The position numbers and the translations under genes were made by a program. From Methylococcus mesophilus (GTDB lineage: Bacteria > Pseudomonadota > Gammaproteobacteria > Methylococcales > Methylococcaceae), in assembly GCF_026247885.1 (NCBI RefSeq), contig NZ_CP110921.1, positions 2,413,001 through 2,477,000 on the forward strand: 64,000 nucleotides of DNA, in the 5' to 3' direction. The notes under the pieces were generated by a model. It made no database searches. It was not told the origin of the DNA and saw nothing but the letters and a program-made list of their open reading frames with translations. Shown piece by piece: positions 9,973-19,167 of this stretch; the stretch's first letter is position 1, and the number at the start of each line of letters is the position of its first letter.

Positions 9973-10108
9973 TTTTTTTTGCGCCCCCCTGAATGTTCAA
10001 TAATAAGAAACATAGCTTAGACATTTTAAATATTGTTCACCTCGAAAGAACTGTATAGACTCCAAACCAGTTTCCGCCGGCTGATTTTGTGTCGAGAGGT
10101 ACCGTTAC

Positions 10109-10348
10109 ATGAATACCGTTCAGGCAATCCCGCTGTTCTCACAAGCGTTTCAGGATGTTTCGGCCTACATTGCGAGCATCCGCGCGCCGTATACGCTGCA
10201 GGACATTCAAGGCTTCAACACGGCGTACAAGCGGGCATATTCCTCCCTCAGCCGGGAAGAAAAACGCAGGATCGAGGCATTCGTGGATACGATGATCGAG
10301 CGTGTAGCCCAAAAGGAACTCGCGAGCAAGATTTTCGGCGTCGTCTAA
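10109..10348 (+). CDS. Hypothetical protein, 79 residues
   Basis: A soluble, mostly helical 79-residue protein with a charged central segment (SREEKRRIEAFVDTMIER). No family is recognised. A weak GAGAGG stands before the ATG and AT-rich promoter-like sequence precedes it. The coding character is good compared with the surrounding spacer. Its target or partner is unknown; the Fur-like site upstream hints at metal control but is not proven. Confidence 0.6.
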   Translation: MNTVQAIPLFSQAFQDVSAYIASIRAPYTLQDIQGFNTAYKRAYSSLSREEKRRIEAFVDTMIERVAQKELASKIFGVV

Positions 10349-10789
10349 GCTCCCGCGCTCAATCCAGCGCCGAGTTCCAACCCGCATTCTCACTCCGGAC
10401 AGGTAGACCGCCTCTGCGCCCATATGGCCTAAGCGGGGCATCGGCCTATGCGGATTCTTCCTCTCGATCGCACTCTCAGCGCAGCATGCGCTGGATGTTG
10501 TTCAGCGCCGTGAACGCAACCCCGTCGTCCGCTCAACCCTGGTTCTGACCGAGCTGCCGGCGTATCATCTCGCACACGCCCCACGTTTCCTGGCGCCGAA
10601 GCGCTCTCCCTGCGTTCGCATTGCGGAACGGTCCGAGCGACACTGTCTTGGTGCTGCGCAATCGTTCCTGCGGCAGCTGACCGAGACGGCCGAATCCGAG
10701 CCATGCCCCCCTGCCGGACTGCCCCGCAGTGAAATGCCAGCGGAAAAGCGCATCACCGGCAAAGAACAAAAACAGATGAGGAGACACCT
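10349..10789 (+). other. Gene-free spacer
   Basis: About 440 bp of mixed composition with only short frames that lack ribosome sites or recognisable protein character. The last bases (GAGGAGACACCT) are the ribosome site of the next gene. I see no RNA gene or mobile element in it. Confidence 0.5.
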
Positions 10790-11359
10790 ATGATGATTTT
10801 CCGCGCTCTTCCATCGGGTCTTGTCCGGAAAGGATTGGCGAGCACGTTATGGCTCCTGCTGAGTTCGTCCGCGTTTCTGACCGGCTGCGGCGACCAGCCG
10901 AATAGCGCCACTGCCCTCGATGAGCGAACGCAAAAATACGAAAATGAGGTGACTCTCGCGGGAACGGTAACCGGCCAGAAGGGCGCCGTCACCAATGGCA
11001 GAATCCTGGCCACTGACGAAAAAGGCAACGTCATTTCCAGTAAAATCCTGGAAAATACCAACCGGTATTCCATCGTGATCCCAGCCGGTACGCTTTTGCC
11101 CATCTTGCTGCAGGTCCATCCAGACGCCGCGTCCGAAAATGGCAAGCCACTCACGCTGGCCATCGCCGAGACATCGATGACGAACTACAACATCAACCCT
11201 CTTACCACGGCAATAGCCGAAAAAGCCAAATCACTGGGTGGTTACACGCGGAAAAATCTGATGGCCGCCGCCGTACTCAGCACATCGGTGCCGGACGAGG
11301 ATAAGACCTCTTCAGGCTTCCGCGGAGATCCGACCAAGAACTACGGCGGCTGGCACTGA
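10790..11359 (+). CDS. Predicted lipoprotein of unknown function
   Basis: A 189-residue protein with a lipoprotein signal ending in LTGC (Cys at about residue 34), so the mature protein is probably lipid-anchored. The body has the look of a carboxypeptidase-regulatory-like beta domain: TLAGTVTGQKGAVTNGRI followed by a short repeat of hydrophobic strands. The C-terminus is distinctive, Gly-Arg-Asp rich and ending NYGGWH. A GAGGAG ribosome site precedes two consecutive ATGs, of which the first is used here. No function is recognised. Confidence 0.75.
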   Translation: MMIFRALPSGLVRKGLASTLWLLLSSSAFLTGCGDQPNSATALDERTQKYENEVTLAGTVTGQKGAVTNGRILATDEKGNVISSKILENTNRYSIVIPAGTLLPILLQVHPDAASENGKPLTLAIAETSMTNYNINPLTTAIAEKAKSLGGYTRKNLMAAAVLSTSVPDEDKTSSGFRGDPTKNYGGWH

Positions 11360-11424
11360 CGCGACCGGTATCGCTGCATTATGAAGGTCACACCTTGACA
11401 CCTGCCGGAATGGAAGCCGGCGAA

Positions 11425-11452
11425 GGCGCTGGCAAACCCCGGAACCAGCGCC
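11425..11452 (+). terminator. Hairpin after the lipoprotein gene
   Basis: GGCGCTGG (11425-11432) pairs perfectly with CCAGCGCC (11445-11452) across a 12-base loop, followed by a T-containing tail (ATCGTCTTGTT). It lies about 65 bp after the stop of the lipoprotein gene. Confidence 0.5.
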
Positions 11453-11964
11453 ATCGTCTTGTTAGCGCGGGGAAGCCGCAATCCCTTCTGCGTGTCAGTT
11501 GCCGTTCGGCTGGCGAAACCTCGAAACCACCTGTGCCGAATAAACAGCGACACTACAAATAACAGAATACGCAATATCAATGCTGGATACGACATGGGCA
11601 GACACGGTCTTTTCACCGGATCACCGCTGATTGATCCAACCTCAATCCGTTCCTTGTAAGTAGCAATATGCGGAGCCAAGCCAGGGCTGCGTTGAATCGG
11701 CTCGGCTATTGACACCCACCCTCGAACCTTCTCGTTCGGACTTTCGCGATCGTAACGTTGTCGCGATGAGGCGGTCTGCCGCATCGGAGCAGACGAGCAC
11801 GGCTCACGACACCGCCGCCGCTCCTCGGAGGCTCAGCACCAGTCCAACGGGTCAGCGCGATCTACGAAAGATGGGTATTCGAGGGCAATCCACCGGTGAT
11901 GGATTGATCTTCAGAAATGAGGTACTTCCCTGCACCTCAAAAAGACGGGGACTTAATATTATTA
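11453..11964 (+). other. Gene-free spacer at the start of the island-like region
   Basis: About 510 bp with lower GC than the flanks. The only long frame, on the minus strand, has no ribosome site and an implausible protein. I see no recognisable gene. Confidence 0.45.
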
Positions 11965-12135
11965 TTACTGCTGCTTCGCCTTGGCGATCTGCTCGTCGAT
12001 TTCCTTAGAGGTTTCCGTATAAGCCTTTTCCGGGATCGACTCCTTATGGGTGTTCTTGAAGACAAATACAAGAGCGATCACAAAAACTATCAAGCCGCCA
12101 ATGTAGAACCAAAAGTTATCTTTCTCTTGTTCCAT
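11965..12135 (-). CDS. 56-residue single-pass membrane protein (paralogue of 56035-56208)
   Basis: The chosen start is the ATG at 12135 because GAGGAGGT stands directly before it; the open frame extends further upstream without support. The protein begins MEQEKDNFWFYIGGL, has one membrane helix (about residues 9-30) and a short Lys/Glu-rich tail. The N-terminal pattern EKD-aromatic-WFYI-x-GL is shared with the 57-residue protein encoded at 56035 after the hydrogenase genes, so the two form a small paralogous family. The role is unknown; such short one-helix proteins are often accessory subunits or regulators of membrane complexes, which is inference here. Confidence 0.7.
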   Translation of the reverse strand: MEQEKDNFWFYIGGLIVFVIALVFVFKNTHKESIPEKAYTETSKEIDEQIAKAKQQ

Positions 12136-12567
12136 TTCGACCTCCTCGAGTTGATTTCTTAGAATGGTAAGGCACGCATGACCTGCGAGCCGCAGCCATC
12201 CTAACCATGCAACCATGACATCATCATTACCGTATCGATAAGGATACGTGACGAGCTGATGCCGCAGTTCGGATGCCTCCACGAGGTCAGATTTCAGCCC
12301 TCCTCACGGCCGTCAATGGAATTCCGGAGGATGCCAGGGCATTTCCAGGCAGGCGGCTTCTGAAGGAAAGCAAATCTGCCGCCGATCTGCTTCTATAACC
12401 CATCCAGCAGGACTGCCGGCACAACTATTTCCTGATCCTCAACGCTGACGAATGGGTAAAGCCCGAACACCGGGAGGTCCTAGCCCTTCACACTGCCGCT
12501 TGCAATAATAAGTCGGCGGAAACGCCAGCCGTTTTAGCGCAATTAGCTCCAACCTGTGTTCTGCCGA

Positions 12568-12870
12568 TCATTCCTTCTGTTCGTAAATTGCGACCCCTCG
12601 CTTCCCACAAGCTGCTGCTTCTTTATTCAATTTCTCTGTGGTCTTGATCAGATCTCCATTCAGCTCGATGATTTCCTCGAGCAACATACGCGCCTCCTTA
12701 TGCTTGAAAAGCAGCACCACGTACTGGCTATGCTGAATGGTATCCAAGGTGCGATTGATCATTCTCGTCAACTCGACACCGAGCGCATGCCGTTTAACCA
12801 GAAGCTCATCGAAGCGCTTCAAAGTCGTGAAATAGCGATCCAGCTTTTCCTGGGCGCTCAATTCCGTCAT
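12568..12870 (-). CDS. Hypothetical coiled-coil protein, 100 residues
   Basis: A 100-residue, almost wholly helical protein with heptad-like spacing of Leu and Ile, and no membrane segment. An AAGGGGGA ribosome site precedes the ATG at good distance. It contains a single Cys (KEAAACGK). No family is recognised. It is encoded on the same strand as the small membrane protein at 12135, about 430 bp upstream of it, so it may or may not share its transcript. Confidence 0.65.
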   Translation of the reverse strand: MTELSAQEKLDRYFTTLKRFDELLVKRHALGVELTRMINRTLDTIQHSQYVVLLFKHKEARMLLEEIIELNGDLIKTTEKLNKEAAACGKRGVAIYEQKE

Positions 12871-13130
12871 ATAGATTCCCCCTTAATTTGCTGAATTAAT
12901 GGACTCCCTATCCCTAGGCGAAATCCTTTTGCCGACGCCTATGAATCCCCTGCCGCCCACCGAAGGCCGCCTGATTACGCATCGCCGGACATCTTCGTCC
13001 ACTGCGCATCAATCGCGCAAGCTTGAGATAAGGTTCGCTCGAAGCCCTGGTCACGACTGACCAACGTTTGGCATGGCCGGCCAGTACCACAAAAGTCAGG
13101 GCCGGGAGAATCCCATGATAGGGCTCCCCC

Positions 13131-13469
13131 ATCTCGAAAGTCTTTCAATAGATCGAACCCGGCCCCGCTGCGCCCGTCACCGCTGTACCTCGCGGGCGTG
13201 TCGATATCGTGGCCAAGGGTTGGCGCACGATCATGGAATTCGAATCGCCGCTCATGGGCTGCGCTTTCGATGCCGCCAATTGAACCTTCGCCGTCCTGAA
13301 CGAGGCTCAGGGGTGCGTCACTGCTGTTCCGACGGCCGACCAGGCAGCTTAACCCGTCGAATCCGGCAACTGCTCGGGCCGGGACATCGACAAATTCAAA
13401 GCCTTTGGCCCAACCCCGCCTGCGTCCTCAGAAATTGCACTGGCAGCGCACGAGAAGGCATGCCAAACC
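13131..13469 (+). pseudogene. Decayed flavin-reductase-like (FMN-binding) gene
   Basis: One reading frame (codons starting at 13131) carries a recognisable flavin reductase-like sequence broken by three stop codons. The first segment reads ISKVFQ, stop, then IEPGPAAPVTAVPRGRVDIV and GWRTIMEFESPLMGC; a TGA follows FDAAN; then NEAQGCVTAVPT, a TAA, and finally SGNCSGRDIDKFKAFGPTP. These match the family order EPGP, W-T-MMEFEPPLVGC, ECVINIPT, CGNTSGR, DKF-AFGLTP. No usable start codon remains and similarity fades after about 13470. The gene is dead but still easily recognised, so the decay is fairly recent. Confidence 0.65.
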
Positions 13470-13905
13470 TATTTCATTGACGTCGTCACCCCTCCCCGCT
13501 TCGAAGTCTTTTCGAACGAACCGCGCGCATTGGGTAGGAGCGTTTCCGTCAGTCTCCAGAGGGACCTGGCGCGCCTCTTCGTCAAGAATCTGGCCCGCAC
13601 AGAATTTGAGCGGGGCGCTGAATCCAAGTGGGGCTCCCCATGGCTGGATGGCCCACCCCGTGGAAACCGTCCACCGCGACAAGGGAAAGCAAATCATCGA
13701 AGGAGGATTTGATACCCCTTATCGTGAAGCCGATCGTCTCTTGGAAATCCTGACGTCGAGCTACATCCGGAGAATCCGGCAGCCCGACAGTCTATCCCGG
13801 TGCCACTCCGCCAGGCCGGAAACCGGCGTCGAAATCGGTAAGCGGGTCTGCCGTAATCGAAGAGATTCGTACCTCAGCCCATACCACAGAGGTTAAACGC
13901 GCGGA

Positions 13906-13962
13906 CGTAAGACCTTTGCTTTCGACTCCGTGCATGTTGACTTCGTCAGGAAGCCGGCGTGA
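13906..13962 (+). pseudogene. Orphan C-terminal tail of a TumA-type antitoxin
   Basis: The frame ending at the TGA at 13960-13962 reads FDSVHVDFVRKPA. It matches the C-terminus of the intact TumA-like antitoxin at 24613-24957 (YDSVHVDFIMKAA). Upstream coding sequence is not recognisable. A second such tail lies at 18151-18189. Confidence 0.55.
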
Positions 13963-14059
13963 ATATTGCCGCTGAGCTTGATGCTTCGGCTCAACTTGCC
14001 CTCGCTAACGGATTCGACGGGTTCAAGGCCAACGTCGACCCCTACCTCTGAAGGAGTAA

Positions 14060-14839
14060 ATGATGCCGCTCAATCGCCGCCAATTTCTTAGTCTCGCGGT
14101 CACCGGCGCTGCGGCCATGGGCTATGAATCCATGTCACCCGTGTATGGCACTGGCAAATCCAAGATCAAAGCCATCCTCTTCGATGCTTTCCCGGTTTTT
14201 GATTCGCGTCCGGTCTTTATTCTTGCTGAGCACCTTTTTCCCGGAAGAGGTGCTGAGCTAAGTAACGTATGGCGCACCAAACAGTTTGAATATCAATGGC
14301 TGCACGCCCTATCGGGACGGTACGTCGATTTCTGGCAAGCAACCGAAGACAGCCTGGTATATGCGGCGCGGCTGCTAAAGCTCGAACTCACCCCACACAA
14401 GCGTAAATATCTGATGGACGCTTATCTGAGCCTCAAGGCGTGGCCTGACGCTCCGGCAGCATTGGAAACCCTTAGAAGCGAGGGACTCAGGTTGGCGATT
14501 CTGTCCAATGCCACCCCAAAAATACTTGATGCAGGGATCAAAAACTCTAGCCTTGAGGGCAAATTTGAGCATGTCATCAGCACCGATAAAATCAAAACTT
14601 ATAAACCCGATCCGCGGGCTTATCAAATGGCAATCGACGCGTTTGGTCTCACGAAAGAGGAATTTCTTTTTGCCGCATTTGCCGGCTGGGATGCCGCCGG
14701 AGCAAAATCGTTTGGCTATACGACATACTGGGTAAATCGATTGAATCTTCCCCAAGAGGAACTTGGCGTTACCCCCGATGCTGCAGGAAAAGACTTGAGC
14801 GATTTGGTTGCCTTCGTAAAGGCCTTGAGGCAAGTATGA
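14060..14839 (+). CDS. HAD-type (haloacid dehalogenase type II-like) protein with Tat signal
   Basis: A 259-residue protein. It starts MMPLNRRQFLSLAVTGAAA, a twin-arginine signal, so it should be exported folded to the periplasm, unusual for this family. The HAD core is present: motif I ILFDAFPVFD with the nucleophile Asp, motif II LSNAT, motif III Lys in YKPDPRAY, and motif IV as AGWDAAGAKSFGY. This order is that of L-2-haloacid dehalogenases. Motif I differs from the usual FDAYGTLFD, lacking one residue and the Gly-Thr pair, so dehalogenase activity is uncertain. An AGGAG ribosome site precedes the start. It stands alone between decayed sequences and an IS element. Confidence 0.82.
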   Translation: MMPLNRRQFLSLAVTGAAAMGYESMSPVYGTGKSKIKAILFDAFPVFDSRPVFILAEHLFPGRGAELSNVWRTKQFEYQWLHALSGRYVDFWQATEDSLVYAARLLKLELTPHKRKYLMDAYLSLKAWPDAPAALETLRSEGLRLAILSNATPKILDAGIKNSSLEGKFEHVISTDKIKTYKPDPRAYQMAIDAFGLTKEEFLFAAFAGWDAAGAKSFGYTTYWVNRLNLPQEELGVTPDAAGKDLSDLVAFVKALRQV

Positions 14840-14880
14840 CGATTGCGACTGATATGTCGCTCAAGCAGCGCCGGCTCCAC

Positions 14881-15881
<1,001 letters not shown>

Positions 15882-16022
15882 CTCAGGGATTGAGTCCGGC
15901 GCAGCCTCCCTTGCACCGATCTCCGAATTGCCTAAGCTTGAGAAACCAACGTCCGTCTCCGATCGGCGGTGGCATTCATTGATTCCTTTCTTTCCGTTCC
16001 GGTCTCGAGGTGAGGTCAGTCG

Positions 16023-16946
16023 ATGTCCCTTTACGCGATGTGTTGTAAGCGCTTCGACGGCATGCTCTGCGGTGCCCGCGTGGCACTCGATAAGGTCGCG
16101 CGCCCCGCCGGGCTCTCCGTACTGCGCAAGAGGGTGTCGTCGTGGGTTAGACCTGTGCACGCTGCCTTCATCCTCGACGGTAATCGCCGATACGCCATGA
16201 ACGCAAAGCTCACAACGTACCGGATGGGGCACGAGATGGGGACGCAGCGCTTCTACGGGTTGATCGAGCTCTGTCACCAGTACGGCATCCCGAACCTGTC
16301 CGTATATTCCTTCTCGATTGAGAACTTCAAGCGATCGCAGACGGAGATCACCGCCCTTTTCGACATCCTTCGCACCACGCTTAACGACATGGCCACACCG
16401 GGCAACCTGGTCCATCGCCTAGGCTGCCGCATCCGGATCATCGGTGACCGCGCGATGGTGCCCGCCGAGGTCTCGGCCGCCATGCAGCGCGCCGAGCACG
16501 CCACCCAGCACCACGCAGCGATGACGGTGTTCATCGGCGTGGCATACGACGGTCGCGAGGAGATCGTGCAAGCGGCGCGGAGGTGTGTCGCCGAGGCCGT
16601 GAGCTCTTCGAACGACGCACGGGGTGCGGCCTCGGTGGCGAGTGCGATCACGATCGAAGCGATGACTCGGCACATGTACCTGCGTGCTCACGAAGCCAGC
16701 GTGCCGCCCGTCGATCTGGTAGTGCGCGCTGGCGGGGCGAAGCGACTTTCGAGCTTCCTCATGTGGGACGCGTCGCACGCGGAGCTTCATTTCGATCCCG
16801 TGCTCTGGCCTGAGTTCGGCGAGCTCGAATTCCTGCGCGCGCTCAGCGAGTTCAATAAGCGTCAGGCGAGCAGCCAAACGGTAGACCTCCGATACTCCTC
16901 CAAGGAAGAGCCGCAGCTAGCAGAGGCCAAGCAGTTCGCGGCGTAA
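16023..16946 (+). CDS. Cis-prenyltransferase (undecaprenyl/dehydrodolichyl diphosphate synthase family)
   Basis: A 307-residue member of the UppS/DHDDS family, which lengthens isoprenoid diphosphates with cis double bonds. About 45 residues with several Cys and basic residues precede the catalytic motif AFILDGNRRYA. Next come GHEMG, VYSFSIENFKRS, and the C-terminal AELHFDPVLWPEF, whose Glu binds Mg in known enzymes. DGNRRYA, SIENFKRS and PVLWPEF look more like eukaryotic dehydrodolichyl diphosphate synthases than like bacterial UppS. The diphosphate-binding loop is altered: RAGGAKRLSSFLMWD where RTGGE-R-SNFLLWQ is usual. The gene lies inside the island between two IS elements and is probably not the housekeeping uppS. 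A GTGAGGT lies before the ATG. Confidence 0.82.
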   Translation: MSLYAMCCKRFDGMLCGARVALDKVARPAGLSVLRKRVSSWVRPVHAAFILDGNRRYAMNAKLTTYRMGHEMGTQRFYGLIELCHQYGIPNLSVYSFSIENFKRSQTEITALFDILRTTLNDMATPGNLVHRLGCRIRIIGDRAMVPAEVSAAMQRAEHATQHHAAMTVFIGVAYDGREEIVQAARRCVAEAVSSSNDARGAASVASAITIEAMTRHMYLRAHEASVPPVDLVVRAGGAKRLSSFLMWDASHAELHFDPVLWPEFGELEFLRALSEFNKRQASSQTVDLRYSSKEEPQLAEAKQFAA

Positions 16947-17165
16947 CACGGGGCGCCGGTACCGGCGAACTCAAACCGCAGATCTCGTCACCCCTTTCCA
17001 TCGGAACCTTCTCTTGATTGACGTCGACTACGCCGAAAAGTGTTGAAGAGGCCGTAGACGACTGCCTCCCGAATCCAGCGGCCAAGCAATCACGCTTTAA
17101 TATTCATTAGGTTAAATCTACACGCCCCGCGCAAACGTGACCGAAGATGACCCGCGATGCCGCTT

Positions 17166-17196
17166 CGTGACCAAACTTGGTCACGATTTGGTCACG
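17166..17196 (+). repeat. Palindrome plus third half-site
   Basis: CGTGACCAA (17166-17174) and TTGGTCACG (17177-17185) form a perfect 9-bp palindrome with a 2-base spacer; TTGGTCACG recurs at 17188-17196. Such an array looks like an operator or recombinase-binding site. It lies about 110 bp before parD. Confidence 0.5.
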
Positions 17197-17253
17197 CTGG
17201 ATCTTCACCGCTTCGCCCAAGAACGACGCCCTTCACCTACGGCGGTTGCAGGA

Positions 17254-17272
17254 ATTATCAAATCTTGATAAT
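17254..17272 (+). promoter_or_regulatory. parD: Palindromic operator upstream of parD
   Basis: ATTATCAA (17254-17261) and TTGATAAT (17265-17272) are perfect inverted repeats with a 3-base spacer, 33 bp before the parD start. The right arm overlaps a possible -10 element (TGATAAT). Antitoxins of this family repress their own operon, so this is the likely ParD operator (inference). Confidence 0.6.
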
Positions 17273-17304
17273 ACGTGCCCTGATCCAGAAGAAGGTGCTT
17301 TCTT

Positions 17305-17565
17305 ATGCCGTCCAGCTACGCCATAGGCTCACATTTCGAGCAATTCATTCGCCAGCAAATCCAGAGCGGCCGCTACACCAGCGCCAGCGAAGTCGTGCGC
17401 GAAGCCCTGCGCCTGCTCGAAAACCGCGAACGCCTGCGCCAGATCGAGTTTGAAGAGTACCGCGTCAAGATTCGCGACGGCATCGAAAGTCCCGGTGTCC
17501 CGGCCGAAGATGTGTTCACACGCCTGGAAGCCAAGTATCAAGCCATGGTCGACCCGAAAGTCTGA
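17305..17565 (+). CDS. parD: ParD-family antitoxin
   Basis: An 86-residue ribbon-helix-helix antitoxin. The N-terminal SSYAIGSHFEQFIRQQI and SGRYTSASEVVREALRLLE segments match the DNA-binding part of type II ParD antitoxins (CC2985-like); the C-terminal part should wrap the ParE toxin. It lies 6 bp before the remains of parE, so the two formed one operon under the palindrome upstream. The antitoxin frame is intact although its toxin is broken. Confidence 0.9.
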   Translation: MPSSYAIGSHFEQFIRQQIQSGRYTSASEVVREALRLLENRERLRQIEFEEYRVKIRDGIESPGVPAEDVFTRLEAKYQAMVDPKV

Positions 17566-17571
17566 AGCCTC

Positions 17572-17861
17572 ATGCGATGCACCTTTTCCGGGCGAGCCGA
17601 ACTCGATCTCGAAGAAATCGCCGACTACATCGCCCAAGGCAACCCACCCAGGCACTATCCTTTGTCCGAGAAATCCGCCAGCGTTGCCAAGCCATCGTAG
17701 ACTTTCCCCAGGCCGCACCCCTCCGGCCGGAACTCAGAGAAAACATCCGCATAGTGCCAATCGGCCTGTATTTGATCTTTTACACCACCCACGCGGACCA
17801 GTTCCGGATCGAGCGCATCCTGTCCGGCTCTCGCAGCCTGTCGGAAGACTACTTCAGATAA
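17572..17861 (+). pseudogene. parE: ParE toxin, inactivated by a frameshift
   Basis: The start ATG at 17572 opens MRCTFSGRAELDLEEIADYI, a normal ParE beginning, but at GGCAACCC near 17646 one base is missing. Reading on in frame gives a stop at about 17700. In the frame shifted at that point the rest is perfect: TQALSFVREIRQRC, PIGLYLIFYTT, RIERILSGSRSLSEDYF, ending at 17861. A full-length toxin of about 96 residues would result from one inserted base. ParE toxins poison DNA gyrase. Confidence 0.85.
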
Positions 17862-17883
17862 AACGCACCTTGGCTGGGCTGCA

Positions 17884-18027
17884 TTACTCCTTCAGCCCAA
17901 AAAGGACAATGCCGGCAATCAGCCCGGCCACGAACGTCGTCCCGATAAGAAATGGAAAGAGTAAATCGCGCTGGTTCCGCCGGATATACCGTCGTATCCT
18001 GCGCCTCAGCGACTGGGGTTCTGCCAT
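17884..18027 (-). CDS. Possible 47-residue membrane protein
   Basis: From the ATG at 18027 the product is a basic N-terminus (SLRRRIRRYIRRNQ) followed by one hydrophobic helix (LIGTTFVAGLIAGIVLFGL). AAGGGAA lies about 10 bases upstream. A longer frame extends upstream without support. It is convergent with the parDE remnant. The case rests only on composition and the ribosome site. Confidence 0.4.
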   Translation of the reverse strand: MAEPQSLRRRIRRYIRRNQRDLLFPFLIGTTFVAGLIAGIVLFGLKE

Positions 18028-18150
18028 TCGCCAGTTCCCTTGGTTGTGGACACTCCTACCACCATAGTCCACTCGTAGCGAAAGCTCAGCGACTATCGAG
18101 CAACAGAGAGTTTGCAAACTTGAACCAACGATAGTGCCCGCCCTCTTTAG

Positions 18151-18189
18151 GATTCCGTGCACGTAGACTTCGTAATGAAGGTGGCTTGA
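18151..18189 (+). pseudogene. Second orphan TumA-type C-terminal tail
   Basis: The codons read DSVHVDFVMKVA followed by TGA, again matching the end of the intact antitoxin at 24613-24957. A TAG precedes it in frame. The bases after the stop (TGAGTCTCAACCGAGC) also resemble those after the intact gene (TGAGTCTTGACCGTGC), so the homology continues past the coding end. Confidence 0.6.
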
Positions 18190-18281
18190 GTCTCAACCGA
18201 GCGCCTCATACTTCAGCGTACGCTACACGCTAGCCAATCTAAAAAAATCGTCTATCCTGGCTTCGAGGCCTTCTGCGCAAG

Positions 18282-18599
18282 ATGAAATTCCGAATTCATC
18301 CGAGCGAGAATAATGTGTGCATTACAGAAAATCAGGTTGAACTGTTAGAAAACGCATATTCCAATCAAATACGTCGCCTCGATGCGCCCAAAGCCATTCA
18401 GGCAGACCCTCTTACGCTCAAAAACCTCGTAGAGGCCGGCCTGATTGTACCGGCCGTCCCGCTGGTATCCGGGTGGTATGTGCTGACTGATCTTGGGAAG
18501 TTCGTCTTGCGGCATCGTCATCGAGCCGCCCGATCCCCCGACCGCTTCGTATCCGCTCGCCGAAATCTCCCTCTCATCGACGTCGACCACCTTGACTAA
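18282..18599 (+). CDS. Hypothetical protein, 105 residues
   Basis: A 105-residue soluble protein. The segment TLKNLVEAGLIVPAVPLVSGWYVLTDLGKFVL has the pattern of the recognition helix and wing of a winged-helix fold (AGLI followed by YVLTDLGK), but the match is by eye. The last third is basic and less convincing. No clear ribosome site is seen. Confidence 0.45.
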   Translation: MKFRIHPSENNVCITENQVELLENAYSNQIRRLDAPKAIQADPLTLKNLVEAGLIVPAVPLVSGWYVLTDLGKFVLRHRHRAARSPDRFVSARRNLPLIDVDHLD

Positions 18600-18723
18600 A
18601 AACCATCGTATTACCTGTGTCCTGCTCTGCGATCGGCCGCCTCTCGCCACAGCGTCGAAGTTTAGTAAAGCAGTAGGTCTTCACCCTTCCCAATAGCAAT
18701 CTGCGTCTTTTCCCGCTCCGGAA

Positions 18724-19167
18724 TCACTTCAGTATCAAAGAATCGACAGCGACCTTGAGCTGTTCCGCACGCCGAATATTCAGCTCAAACACACAACCAA
18801 GGCGCAACATCGCCAGGCCGTTCCCGACCGCCCCGCCACCCAACGACTCGGCAAACGCACACTGAGTCTCCCGGTATCTGACAAAAGCTAGGCTCGAAGC
18901 CATCAGCTTCGCCTTTGCAAGCGCCACGTACTTAGTATCTTCATCCCATTTCGCCAGCCTGCCCAACACGTAGTCCTCGGCCTCCTTCAATTTCGTTTCG
19001 CTTTCCCCCGCCTTTTTCAACAGGCAAATTCGCATCTCCGCTTCAGAGTACACACTGCACTCCTGCCGAACTCCCAGCGAATCTTGAAGCTCTCCGCCGC
19101 TGGAATCCCCGGAAAGGCCGATCACGCCAACGGCCGAAATCAAAACGAAATGGCCAAATCTCCGCAA
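18724..19167 (-). CDS. LprI/DUF1311-like secreted protein
   Basis: I start at a TTG at 19167, because GAGGAGGAGC lies 6 bases before it and the product then begins with a normal signal peptide (RRFGHFVLISAVGVIGLSG); the ATG farther upstream would bury the signal. The 147-residue protein has the LprI/DUF1311 pattern: CLLKKAGESETKLKEAE, later FVRYRETQCAFAESLGGG and CVFELNIRRAEQL, with paired cysteines. Members are periplasmic or lipid-anchored and some inhibit lysozyme. Its role here is unproven. Confidence 0.7.
   Translation of the reverse strand: MRRFGHFVLISAVGVIGLSGDSSGGELQDSLGVRQECSVYSEAEMRICLLKKAGESETKLKEAEDYVLGRLAKWDEDTKYVALAKAKLMASSLAFVRYRETQCAFAESLGGGAVGNGLAMLRLGCVFELNIRRAEQLKVAVDSLILK

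Noticed and set aside
11341-11784. A 147-codon minus-strand frame with a hydrophobic stretch
   Set aside because: No ribosome site before any Met, and the rest is basic low-complexity sequence. It is not distinguishable from spacer.
12914-13132. Short minus-strand frame
   Set aside because: It overlaps the decayed flavin reductase region and has no protein character.
17577-17861. Independent basic protein starting at 17577
   Set aside because: Its first third is an out-of-frame reading of parE; only the later part is genuine ParE sequence after a frameshift.
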